Positions 21,311 through 31,516 of a stretch of DNA of 64,000 nucleotides are shown in pieces. The position numbers and the translations under genes are program-made. The stretch comes from Lojkania enalia (Eukaryota; Ascomycota; Dothideomycetes; Pleosporales): positions 348,859-412,858 of the forward strand of contig ML986586.1 of assembly GCA_010094045.1 (NCBI GenBank). The letters are read 5' to 3'. Under the pieces are notes generated by a model. That model searched no databases and was not told the origin of the DNA. It saw only the letters and a list, made by a program, of their open reading frames with translations. Position 1 is the first letter of the stretch; each line of letters opens with the position of its first letter.

Positions 21311-24300
21311 TCACTTCCTTTTTGATCCTCTGCCACCTCTAGCACTTTTGTTCTTCCCTTTTGCGCCGCCACCTCCACCTCCACTACTGCCGTCTGATAT
21401 CATAACCCTCACCTTGCTCACTGGTAACGTGCCAACTACTTCGGATTCTTTCCAACCCATAATAAGATCAATTTCCCGCGGCCATATTCTTTCGACATCC
21501 CTACTGTGTTTGTCTAGGACTTTAGGATTCTTTCCAGCAGCATTCCACCTGGCAAGGATTTCTTTGACAGCCTTGCCTCTCTTGACGGCCCCTGGCTGCA
21601 GTTTGACTTTATATTTGTAGGATGAGAGTGCAGACCAAGGTGCACAAACTGGAATCGCCGAGAGAATTTCATCGCCAGGTAGAGGACGGCCGGTGAAAGC
21701 GTCTAAGCCTTGCAACTGTGCCTTCAAAGTCTCGTCGTCCACGCCTTCATCATCAAGGAAATTTCCTTCGTGCGCAGCACGACGAGCTTCTTCGGCGGCT
21801 TTACCGACTGCTTGGGCACGGAGATGCTGCTCCCGTCGCCGTTGTTTGTTGGCTTGAGCTTCAGCCTCTTTGTCTCTCTTTGCTTGGGCTGAGGCTTCTG
21901 CTGCTTTCTGGCCAGTTTGAGATCCGAGTAGGTGCATTGCGAGGGCTCGGTCTTCTTCGTCTTGGTCTGCATATTTGGCAGCGAGCTTTTTCGCCTTGGA
22001 GCGTTTTCCCCGTGGAAGTGGGCGGCCCCCTTCAGCTTTAGAGGCCTGGGAGATCACCGTCCTAGGGCCTTTTGTTGACCCCTTTGCTTGGTCTTGGTCG
22101 ATGAACGCATTGGCTTCCTCTGCAGCATGTGCGATAGATAGAGTATCGGAGGACGTAGGAGTGGAGCTGGGAAGCTGTCCTTTGCGAAGCAAACGTCGTT
22201 CCCGTGCCGACAGATGGCGTCGTGCCGCCTTCGAATCTTGGGTTTGCGCTGAATGTGCAGGGGACTCAACCTCGTCCGGTGCGTCCTTGCTTGATAACTC
22301 TAGGCTCTTCAGAGTAGGCATGATTATTTTGTCTACTTCATCCTCCGACGACTCTGCCGCCGTAGCTGCTGTTGATTGTAGTGGATTAGCATGCTCAGTA
22401 GCCGCAGATCCAGCGTCGCTTTCGTCTGTTTCTCCTCCAAGCTTTGCGTCAGGAAATTCCTCATCGGATTCAGATCTTATTTTTGCGTCTGGAAAGCCGT
22501 CGTCACTGTCGCTGTCTGCTGTCAGACTTCCCCCTTGTCTATTTCTATCCAGATCAGTCGTCTCCACAGCCATAGCCATTGCTGGATTGTCAATCCTGTG
22601 CTTCCGGTGTTGTGCTTTACTCTCCTCGCTTATCTCGAAGATGACTCCTAAGCCGACAATGAGTTGGGCTGGAGGCAAAAACTCCTTCTTGCCAGTGATA
22701 TTGAACATGCCCACAGCCAGGTATTCACCAGCCGGGCCTGTCTTGCTTACCTGGTCACTATTGACCCACCAAGCGGACATAACTGCCTTTGAATCCCATG
22801 CCTCAGATGTGGAAACAGATAAATGACCTGCTTGTGACAGTGTTGATGGTGGGATGGGGGCATCCGGTGTGTTCGGGTTATTCTTGATGATCATTGGCAC
22901 GGCACCCTTCAAGTCCGCATGCACGTAAACATCCCCTTTCCTTAGATACCTGCGATATAAGATCTCATTCTGTTGAGCGTCTTTTCCACCAAAGACTAAA
23001 TACCCGTCTGACGAGATGAAATAGACAAATTTCTCGAACCACTGCTGCTTTCGCACAGGACGCAAAACATTCTTCTCTTGCTTTAGTCCTTTCTTCAAGT
23101 CTTCTTGCACTTTACGCTCGGCGCTCTTCAGTGCCTTTTCGGATGCTTGGACTGTCCGTTCCTCCTTTCCTGCGGCGGTTCGCCTTTGCTCAAAGTACTC
23201 GGTTGAATTTGCCCAGGCGGACAGACCGAGATCAATATCGATTGCCAACGTCGAAGCAACGGGCACGGGCGTAGAAGCAGCTCTCTTAGATGGCTTCTGA
23301 TCGGACTCTTCATCGTCGGAGACCTCGCTAACTGAGCTAGTATCGTAACCTTCCTCCTCGACTTGCTCTTGATCCCAAGTCGTGTCATCGAGTAGGAGGG
23401 TAACGGTATTCTCATACAACTTCAAGGGGAGCCTTATAAGTTGCGCGACAGGGTTGCCCTGATTTTGCTCCCGTTCAATTAACCGCGCGATATCTCCCCA
23501 GTCCATTCCCTGCTTGACCAAACCATTAACGGCTGCGATCGCTTCCGTAACCCGATGAACATTTGCTAAGATGGCCTCTGCTTTGCGGAAATTAAGCTCT
23601 TGTACTTGCTGCAAACTGCCAATCCTGTTTGCATGCTCTTGGTACGCCTGATCTAATTTCTTCTTCGCTAGTAGTTCCCGTTCGTGAAGCCTTGATTCGA
23701 GCTTCTGGCCTTCAATCGAGGAAAAGAACTCGTCAACGGCTTTGTTGAATCCATCGAATTCAATGAATGTGTAGTCTGAGCTTGCGAGCTGCTCAGGCCG
23801 AAAAGGGTGGAAGTCATCATACAAAAGGATAGACTTGTCTGACGGTGCATCGGTGTCAGGTGCCGCTTTCTGCAGTGCTGGGTTGGACTTTGCTAGGATA
23901 TAGCCTTTGATTGGATCTGCATCCGTTATGGTTTCGGAAATCTCCCTAGCCTTCTTCAATGCTACAAGAAGCTCGTCTAGAAGCGGCTCCTTCGCCAACA
24001 CCTCTTCTGGCTTCAAGCTAGAATCGAAATTGGCGACGTGGAACGCGTGATCGACTAACAGCGGAGGACATTCTGTTATTGATACTGCCAGTGCCTTCCT
24101 TAGAGCATCCTTGGCTTGCTTCTTACTCTTTTTGCCTGCCGCGGCGGGCTCCTGTTGCTTGCTGACGGCTTTCAAGAGCCCTTCACGGACACGATCCTTG
24201 GTGAGCGCTGGTACGCCTCCATAGTTTTGCTTGAGCGACAAATTATACTCTAGACCAATCCTAAGTCTCTCGTGATCAGCTCCTTCGTCCACATTCCGCA

Positions 24301-24797
24301 AGAGCGCGAGGACTTTTAAGTCTCCGTCCGTGAGAACAATATTACCGCCAGCGTAGAATTCAAGGTATAACCGGTATAGCCCATCAGAAAACTGAACCTC
24401 TATGATCCGGTCGGTTCCAACTTGAGATATAGATGTAACTCTTCTCGTCTTTAGATATTTCCGGAGGCGTGCTACGAAGCCTGAGGGGGCGGCGGCAGTC
24501 GTACGGGCATAGCTGGTGAGGTGGCAGCGAAAACCAGAATCGATGATCAGTTGTTCTCGATGGTCTGGCTTATGGAATTTAATTAGGAAGATTCGCTAGC
24601 AAAGAGGTCAGAAAACGTCCACATGCTAGAACATGACCCATACTGAGGAGAGGTCATAGATATTGGTGACTCGAAGTGGACAGAGCGTTTGGGAAAGTTC
24701 GTGAGCAATGACCTGGAAGATAATTTAGTTGGGAAAAAATCTACTAGTGAATTGAGTCTAGCACCTTTACATCCAAAGAAGAAAATCGCTGCTTCAT
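21311..24797 (-). CDS. RQC2: ribosome quality-control protein Rqc2/Tae2 (NEMF, NFACT family)
   Basis: Cytosolic factor that binds split 60S subunits carrying stalled nascent chains and adds C-terminal alanine/threonine tails, working with Ltn1. Exon 1 begins with the family start MKQRFSSLDVK, followed after an intron (24713-24764) by VIAHELSQTL and, after a second (24596-24643), by the rest of NFACT-N. A coiled-coil region lies near residues 330-420. NFACT-R (about 548-665) contains WFEKFVYFISSDGYLVFGG and YVHADLKGA. A long acidic/Ser-rich linker with lysine-rich segments precedes the NFACT-C domain near residue 1000 (CAPWSALSSYKYKVKLQPG). Total is 1128 aa, similar to fungal orthologues. The basic C-terminus (KGKNKSARGGRGSKRK) fits ribosome binding. 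Confidence 0.93.
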
Positions 24798-25130
24798 GGT
24801 GTGGTTGGATATAGTTTGTGGGACGGGCCTGTCCTATGTTATAATGACGAAGTTACGTTGGCGCCAAGCTTTAATGTGGCGGTTGTAAGGCTGAGTCTCA
24901 CGCTTGTTCCTGAATGCTCAATAATTTTTCCTTCACGAATATGCTTGAATTGCTTTTACTCTTAGTTACTGCTAGTGATATATCTGCTTCACCGTTCCAG
25001 AATCTCGTCATTCATCAGACTTAAACACGTAGTCTTTGGATCTATAGAACGCACTAAAACCAAACAAACATTTTGGTAAGCAGGTTCTGCCCTGAACTCC
25101 GTCAACGCCGATACGTCCGCAATATGAAAT
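24798..25130. other. intergenic, RET3 3' end and RQC2 upstream region
   Basis: About 330 bp between two minus-strand genes. It should contain the RET3 terminator and the RQC2 promoter. AT-rich; no further features were recognised. Confidence 0.45.
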
Positions 25131-26041
25131 CTACAATCCCTGTCGCATGCGCTCCATGAAGCTCTTCTTTCCAAACTCCCATGCGCTAATCAATCCTTGC
25201 TCTGACAAGTCAATGTTCTTCATTGAAGTCATGTCCTGAACCGGCGGCCGGCTGACACGCGAAGCGACAATGACGGGATCTGTCTCAAGGATGATTCCGT
25301 CATCCACCAGTTCGTCTACGGCGAGTGACTGGACTCGTCAGAATAGGAGGCCGATGCGGGCGGTTTAATACGTACTACGAGATCATAGTTTTCAATCACT
25401 GTGCGCTTGTCCACCGAGTTCCTTGCTTTGTTAGCTCAAAAACAGCATATGTAGAGATTCGACTCACTTGAGGAGGATATTGAGAGAATCTCGCAATGCT
25501 AGGACAACACTAAGCTCCGGTTAGCAAGGCGTGAGACGCTGAACTTCAAACAGCCGTACCTATACAGCAAAACCTCATTCTCCTCGGGACCTAATGACCA
25601 TGAGCTACGGGCTAAGCATAGACAGACCACGGCAACTCACCGCCGACGACGTATAGCATGACATCCGACTCCATCTTGAATACGATGACTTTTTGGTCGT
25701 ACAGGATAATGTCCGTGGTCTGCTTGGCAGTTTTCTCTGACGACAGTGTTAGAGCAAGACGTCAAATCTTGTATTATAACAATTCTACACACCTAGGAGC
25801 CCTTTCTCGAAGGCTTTTTGGTCCTTCGCCGTCTTGTATGCTATCTGACCGGGGTAGTCTGTCTGATTTCCGGAAGGCGGATGCGGATTCGAGTAGTACT
25901 TTGTGAGAATTCGGGAGCCATCATCGATAGCTGGAAAGGACGAGTTAGCTATATCTTTGTCTAGGTGCAAGAGCTCGTAGTGTCGGCCGTACCCAGTATC
26001 AAAATTGCAGAAACACTGAAGAGAGAGAGCGGGCGCGCCAT
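25131..26041 (-). CDS. RET3: coatomer zeta subunit (zeta-COP)
   Basis: Small longin-domain subunit of the COPI coat, acting in Golgi-to-ER retrograde transport. Seven short exons join to 199 aa with introns at 25931-25992, 25737-25792, 25591-25640, 25510-25559, 25422-25467 and 25329-25375. Family landmarks in order: LFSVSAILI then AIDDGSRILTKYYSN, EKTAKQTTDIILYD, MESDVMLYVVGG, ENEVLLYSVVLALRDSLNIL, KNSVDKRTVIENYDLV, SLAVDELVDDGIILETDP, and ISAWEFGKKSFMERMRQGL. Every splice junction restores the conserved sequence, so the model is secure. Six introns in 600 coding bases is unusually dense for this window. Divergent from the gene at 26328. Confidence 0.94.
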
Positions 26042-26327
26042 TGTGGAAGGAATCTGCGACGAGAGTGTGGAATAGATCGTGTATCTAATGAATTGCGCAG
26101 TGTAGAATTTGTAGCCAACAAGCCCAGTAGCGTGGAGGTGTCGTACTTTAGCTGTCGGGGGTTGCGGTGGGGCCTCGACGTTCAATAGGTGTCTGCTTCG
26201 ACGCTCGTTTAGCGGAGCTGCGGCCAATCGCTGGGGATCTTGGCGCGGCTCTAAAAGTTCGGCTCAATGGCAGGCGCGACATCAGAGCAACACCACAAAC
26301 CCAATCCTACGGCCGTGTGTCTGAAGC
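26042..26327. promoter_or_regulatory. divergent promoter RET3 / mitochondrial repeat protein
   Basis: A 286-bp interval between divergent start codons. No specific element was identified. Confidence 0.4.
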
Positions 26328-28807
26328 ATGCCACTACTGGCGCGGGCACCACTTGCTTCCCTGGTCTGCCCTTCGATGCCATTCCTGCTCCCTCGGCTGC
26401 TCCGCGTACCGGGAACACTCCCCGAACCATGGATATGTCTAGCTCTGCCCATCGCTATACCCCAGAGAGGACTGAAGACGCGACGGAAAGGCGCAAAAGT
26501 AGCCAGATCCAAAAACGCTATGCTAGACCCGAACAATCCTCGTATCAGGAAATTAGCTGCTCGCATGGACGATGAGTACCACCAGGTATGTTTCGGACAA
26601 GTATGCCTGCCATTGTCGTCCACTCACTCCAATCTAGGCACGGTCGTTGGGGATTTTCCTGGATACGTGCGAACCGCACGCTATCTCGAAGATGATGGAA
26701 CTGTACCCAACCGTTGTCGGCTCCCTACCGCTCACGCGCGAACATACTCGACGCATCGTTGCCGCTCTGCACAATTACATTCGGAATAGAGTTAGTTCGG
26801 AGAGGATCCAAGAGATTTTCCCTTTTTTGGAGCGCATGGTTCAAGATTTACGGTCCGGGGCGCTCCCCTCCCACCCCTATGCTCACGTGCATATACTTGG
26901 CATATACAAAGAGTGTAAGAAGTTTGACGAAGGCAACATGTATTGGCAATGGCTGGTAGACCGGGGCGAAGGATATGTAGACCCGGCGGTATACGGTGCG
27001 GCTATCGAGCTATTAGCCTACCAAGGCACTACTAGTTTAGAAGACCTCGAAGCCCTCTACACCCAAGCCCTGAAACGCTTCCCTGGTACGTTTGCAGAAT
27101 ATCATCTCTCCCCAGATGCTATTGTGCCCGATCGAACGCAGCCCACGACTATCGTCGGGCTCCCCATGATTTTGTTGCAGGGAATATTGACGGCCCGAAT
27201 TCTGGCTCGCGATTGGAAAAGAGCATATCTTGCCCTCGACACGGCCCTTCGACTTTATCCAGCTGATACGCCCAAACGATTCTTTGAGATATTTATGCTT
27301 GAAAGACCCCTGTCGGAGGCTTACACTATTTTCCTAATCGCGTGCCGTTCGGGCGCCCTATTCAAGCCTACCCACCTCACAATGATCTTGCTCAAACTTA
27401 ACAGGGCAATGAAACAATCCAATGATCTCAAGGATAGAGTTACAATACTCCAAGCTATGGCAAACACAATGTACGCTTACATAGAAGTCGGAGGTTCGAT
27501 TGGTGGTCCGCACGTAGGCTGTTTTCTCAACAGTTTTGGAGACTTGCTCCCTTGGAGGCTATCAACAGACAGCTTTGGGGAGCATGAGGTGCCGATACGA
27601 GATATGATAGTTGCTACAGCTTACGAGACCTTATCTAGCCTCATCCAAGCCGGAATGCCCCCTCAGCAGCCCGCTTTCATTGCACTTATAAGGCTGGCAG
27701 GCCTGTTCGAAACTCCCTCACTGCTCTCGGTCACTCTCCAGGATGCGAAGACCGTTGGACAAGATCTTGGGGCTTCTGGACGCAGGAACGTGCTTATTGC
27801 TGCTGGTGCGAACCGCAATACAGATCTCGTTGAACAATATTGGTCACTCATAGCTTTGGAGGCAGATAGAGAGGGAAAACATATCTCTCCTGAGGATTGG
27901 GTTACTCTTGCTAGGGTGTGTAGACGCATCGGCCATCGGGACTTCTTCATACAGCAGCTCGAGAAGCTCTCACACACGATGACCACCAGCTCCCAGCGCA
28001 ATGTCATGCTTGTGTTAGAAGAGAAAGAGTATGCAATGCACCCTAGGGGAGTTTTCAAGTATATGAGCCTCGAGGTCTTCGCGTCAGAGATGGAGAAACT
28101 CAAGACGCAGATTCGCAACGTCGCGGCTGTGGTCATGTCAGGCCAGCCGCTAGATCTCCGCAAAACTCCTTTTTTCATGTTCGTTAACCCAGCGAAAGAA
28201 ACCTTAGGCTCTGCAGAAGACTTGAGGGCGGTATATGACGAGTTTACTACAGACCCACATCAGCCACAACTGCCAGTAGCAGAGCAAGATCCGAAGACTA
28301 CCCCAATTCGCTTGAGTCGTACGGGAATACCACTTGACGAACTGCGTTATCAGAATTGGGTTACCATCATGGAATTGATGAAAGAAGCAGAAGCCACTGA
28401 AGCCGAGTTCCAGCTTCGCGTGGACGAGGCCATCGCTAGTAGACGAAAGGTCGACCGAAGTACCGCAGTTTTCTTCCACAAAAATGATTCCGAAGCTGGT
28501 TCTACACCTTCCAGGGACCAAGTTCGTGCCACAATCAGACGTCTCCGGGACCCCTCTGTCGTTACCCAATTCAGCAGCTCTCAAGATCGATCGAAAGCGC
28601 CTGGCTCAAATTCTAAGGGAGACTCTAACTATTCGACAGGAGCCCGTCCACTCAGCGTTGCGGTACTATATATCCATGAGCGCTGATCACGTAGCGCCCG
28701 CTCCAGATCCAGTCGTTCTTCGACACAGGCCGCTCGGAAACAATAAGAAAGCTATCAAGGTTGATGGCGCCTGGAGACATGTCCTCGACTTGGGCGTAGA
28801 TAAATAA
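26328..28807 (+). CDS. predicted mitochondrial PPR-like helical-repeat protein
   Basis: I cannot name it with certainty. The N-terminus is rich in Arg/Leu/Ala with few acids (MPLLARAPLASLV.., RGLKTRRKGAK), fitting a mitochondrial presequence. After an intron at 26586-26637 a roughly 600-residue alpha-helical protein follows, with paired-helix repeats (for example HILGIYKECKKFDEGNMYWQ and YGAAIELLAYQG). Composition resembles fungal organelle PPR-type factors (CIA84/Rmd9 class), which act in complex assembly or mitochondrial RNA handling. The 3' end is uncertain. The first frame stops at 28686 after low-complexity sequence, while an overlapping frame continues with LKIDRKRLAQILRETLTIRQ to a stop at 28807. 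A phase-1 intron ending near 28574 (candidate donors at 28460, 28499 or 28526) would connect them; a frameshift is the alternative. Confidence 0.68.
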
Positions 28808-29822
28808 ACCTGATCCCTTGGACGATTTCCTGGAAGTTTTTCCGTCGCAATATTATCATGTCACGTGTAAATCCACCTGTACGATAAATCTGTTTACCCC
28901 AGATTCCCATTCTCCCCTGTCCAATATCGGTCGATCGCCATAAATAGTTGGTGTCGCCGGCACTTCGTGTATTATATTAGCTGTACGGCATGGGACTGGC
29001 AACCATTATATCGTGCATTGCGTCGCAAGCGAAGCCTGTATATCTCGCGGCAAGGCGCAATCCTTAATCAATAACCTTAATTCAAAGTCTTTCCTCGCGA
29101 TTACCTGCTTAAGTGTCATTATTGCAGCAGCCCAACTGGTATTGCGTCTTTCAGCCGCGTATAAGTGCACGGACGGGCTCCTCGACAGGGTGGACGACGA
29201 TTTGGGCTATACGATGCGGTGATTTAGCTGCAGAACATATTTTTCCAGCTCGGCCGTCGGGGACAAGATTGTTGGATCGTGGCCTGCCGCCTACCTGAGA
29301 TCGTATCGTATCGTACCTATGTATCGCCCGCTATCTACATATCTGCTCCGCCCCCCAGACAGGAAAGTGCGATGAGATTAGCCTTCCTAATCAGGCGTTC
29401 CGGTTCACACCTCGATTCCCGGTGTCCGCCTCGCTGGGGTTGCAGTTGGAAAGTGTCTCGTAGAGTCGTGGTGTGATGAAGTGAGGCTATTGCATGAACA
29501 AATTAAGTTTGCAATAGCAGGGCTCTGGGATATTGAGTTTTTCCATGTGAAATGTGCGTGAATGCACCCCGCAAAAACGGGGGGCAAGCCCTAACAGCCG
29601 TTTGACATCGTTGGTGCCCGCGGGGGTTCCACTTGGTTGAGACAGGCAACGACATGCGACAGGAACAGGAAGTGAGCCGATGATCCGATCAACGGCTCCA
29701 ACACAATGATTAATCACGCAGAGAAATTTTCTTCCATAGATCAATGAACCATAGTGGCAGCAGCGGAACGGAAAGGCACTCAGTTCCGCCCCAGTCCTAG
29801 TATGCACCCTACTAGTAACACG

Positions 29823-29844
29823 AAAAAAAAAAAAAAAAAAAAAA
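29823..29844. repeat. poly(A) tract, 22 bp
   Basis: Uninterrupted run of 22 adenines read directly from the sequence. No retroelement sequence was recognised upstream, so it may be a simple slippage tract rather than a retroposon tail. Confidence 0.9.
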
Positions 29845-30077
29845 GCCCAAGCCTGGTAAGGTACGCATGTATTTTAGAATTACCCACGTGTCTTTATCCA
29901 CGGACCGGGATCGTCCCATTTCCTCTTGATACCATACCGTACCGACATGTACACGCACGCTCTTCTCCGGCGCTTAAAATGTCGTTCCTCCATGCAGGTT
30001 ATCCCGCACCCACGCCAGCCCCCCCTTATCGAGCCTCCGTTAAGGCCCAATTCGGACACACACCCCTCCAGCACACG

Positions 30078-30142
30078 CATACATACATCCTACCTGGCCA
30101 TTCTAAGCAGGATGTATGTATGTATGCATGTATGTATGTATA
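30078..30142. repeat. TGTA microsatellite with perfect 14-bp inverted repeat
   Basis: The left arm 30078-30091 (CATACATACATCCT) is exactly complementary to 30109-30122, with a 17-bp spacer. The right arm continues into (TGTA)n to 30142. It could fold as a hairpin or cruciform. Its role, if any, is unknown. Confidence 0.85.
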
Positions 30143-30841
30143 ATACGCCCCGCGTATACCAAGCCCGTCTGTCATCCGTGGCCTGGGACGACGTGCTATA
30201 ACATCGTCGATAATGGTAATTCGGAGCCACGCGTTTGATTTCGGAGGCACGTAATCTATATATGTATCATAACATGCGTGGCGCATCTGACGCCTAGACG
30301 GCACAGCTTATGTCCACGGCCTGTGCTTTGAGGTGTTGGAGGATCCGTGCTTATGCTCGACGAGGACGGACTGCCTGCCTCTGTTCGTATGCGGACGGCT
30401 CACCGTTTACTGCGAGGAGCCGCGGACGGGAGCGGAGCGGCGCGAGGCCATCCATGCCGCAACGGAGGCGTGACGGGCGAGGATATATTCGTTTCATTTG
30501 TCTGACTAGTGGGGTGAGACGGGGCAGAGATTTCTCTTATAATCGCGAGATGGTTGGCGCGTCAGTCGGGGCGTCCAGGGATATTTGAGTCGTACAATTA
30601 CAAAAGTTCGGGTCAGCTTATGGGGATTGAAGGGGATGATGAGGTGATTAGTCGTGCATGCTACGTGATGGGAAGCGGAGTTAGAACACTGGCGTCGGGG
30701 AATTCTAAGAATCCGCGATAGAGGCGGAGCGGTGAGTGAAAGTCGATCAAGATTCCATGTTACCAAATACTAAATAATTTCCAACGTTATTTTTCTCGCT
30801 GCGCTAGCTAAGGGGAATCAATGCGCACAATCATCCTTCAA

Positions 30842-30875
30842 AATTGCCAAATTGCCAAATTGCCAAATTCCAAAT
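30842..30875. repeat. 8-bp tandem repeat (AATTGCCA)
   Basis: Three perfect copies of AATTGCCA followed by two shortened copies. Simple tandem repeat in non-coding DNA. Confidence 0.8.
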
Positions 30876-31210
30876 CCAGTTAAAGAATAAAATTTTGAGG
30901 CAGTAGTACTTGCGAAGGCCAATTCTATCCCAAAAAAAAAAACCCAATATAATGATAAACATGAAGGGGAATCTAAATCAAAGCAAGGAAAACAAAACAA
31001 GGCCGCGGTCAACGCTCGGCGACAGAACTGTCAAAGGTGATAGATTATGGAAACCGATAGTAAACTCCGCTTGCTTGCGATGTGTGGTGGATGGTAGCCC
31101 CCGTGCTCCATGCCCGATGACCATTGGAAACCGCCCGCCCGCTAAATGCACAATCATGGAAAAAAGCAAATCGATTCATCGCACGGTTGACTCCTCGACT
31201 AGGTGAGGAC

Positions 31211-31438
31211 TTAATTCGATTCGCTTCCACTAGGGCTTCGTTGCTCTGCAGGCGTCGAGGGGAAGGAGAAGTCGACGGGAGACGGCGGCGGTGCGGGAGT
31301 CTCGCCAATCTCTTGGCTGGAGCGAGAGGAGGTGCTGGAGGCTTTGAAGGCAGCACTGACGTCGTGGCCGAGTGTGGAGTTTGTAAAAAGGGAGAGGCGC
31401 TGGCGCGGATTGGTGGCGGTAGGCTTGTGGAGAGGCAT
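31211..31438 (-). CDS. small serine/proline-rich hypothetical protein
   Basis: A 75-aa frame starting MPLHKPTATNPRQRLSLF and ending PSGSESN. It is rich in Ser, Thr and Pro, with no membrane segment, no cysteines and no recognised domain; it would be a disordered protein. Support comes from context: a TATAAAA box on the same strand at 31516-31510, 72 bp upstream of the ATG, with a short CT-rich leader between. An in-frame ATG 10 codons upstream (31468) is also possible. It lies alone inside a gene desert, so a condition-specific small gene is plausible, but chance cannot be excluded. Confidence 0.4.
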   Translation of the reverse strand: MPLHKPTATNPRQRLSLFTNSTLGHDVSAAFKASSTSSRSSQEIGETPAPPPSPVDFSFPSTPAEQRSPSGSESN

Positions 31439-31509
31439 GGTTGAAGATGGCGTGGGAACTGCGTGCACAGATCAAAAAAGTCTTGAAGGATTGGAGGCGA
31501 TGTCGAGTA

Positions 31510-31516
31510 TTTTATA
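31510..31516 (-). promoter_or_regulatory. TATA box for the small ORF at 31211-31438
   Basis: Minus-strand TATAAAA lying 72 bp before the start codon, a normal spacing for a fungal core promoter. The match is exact but short. Confidence 0.4.

Larger units (their letters stand above)
28808..31210. other. gene-free region, first part of a long gene desert
   Basis: No coding sequence was recognised on either strand. It contains an A22 run (29823-29844), a TGTA microsatellite with an inverted repeat (30078-30142) and an 8-bp tandem repeat (30842-30875). GC-rich patches (about 30380-30480) alternate with AT-rich ones. Confidence 0.5.

Noticed and set aside
21975..22826. 283-codon plus-strand ORF
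   Set aside because: Antisense shadow of RQC2; the Ser/Ala-rich translation mirrors the acidic linker codons of the real gene.
29823..29844. poly(A) tract as a LINE/retroposon tail
   Set aside because: No reverse transcriptase, endonuclease or SINE-like sequence upstream and no target-site duplication noticed.
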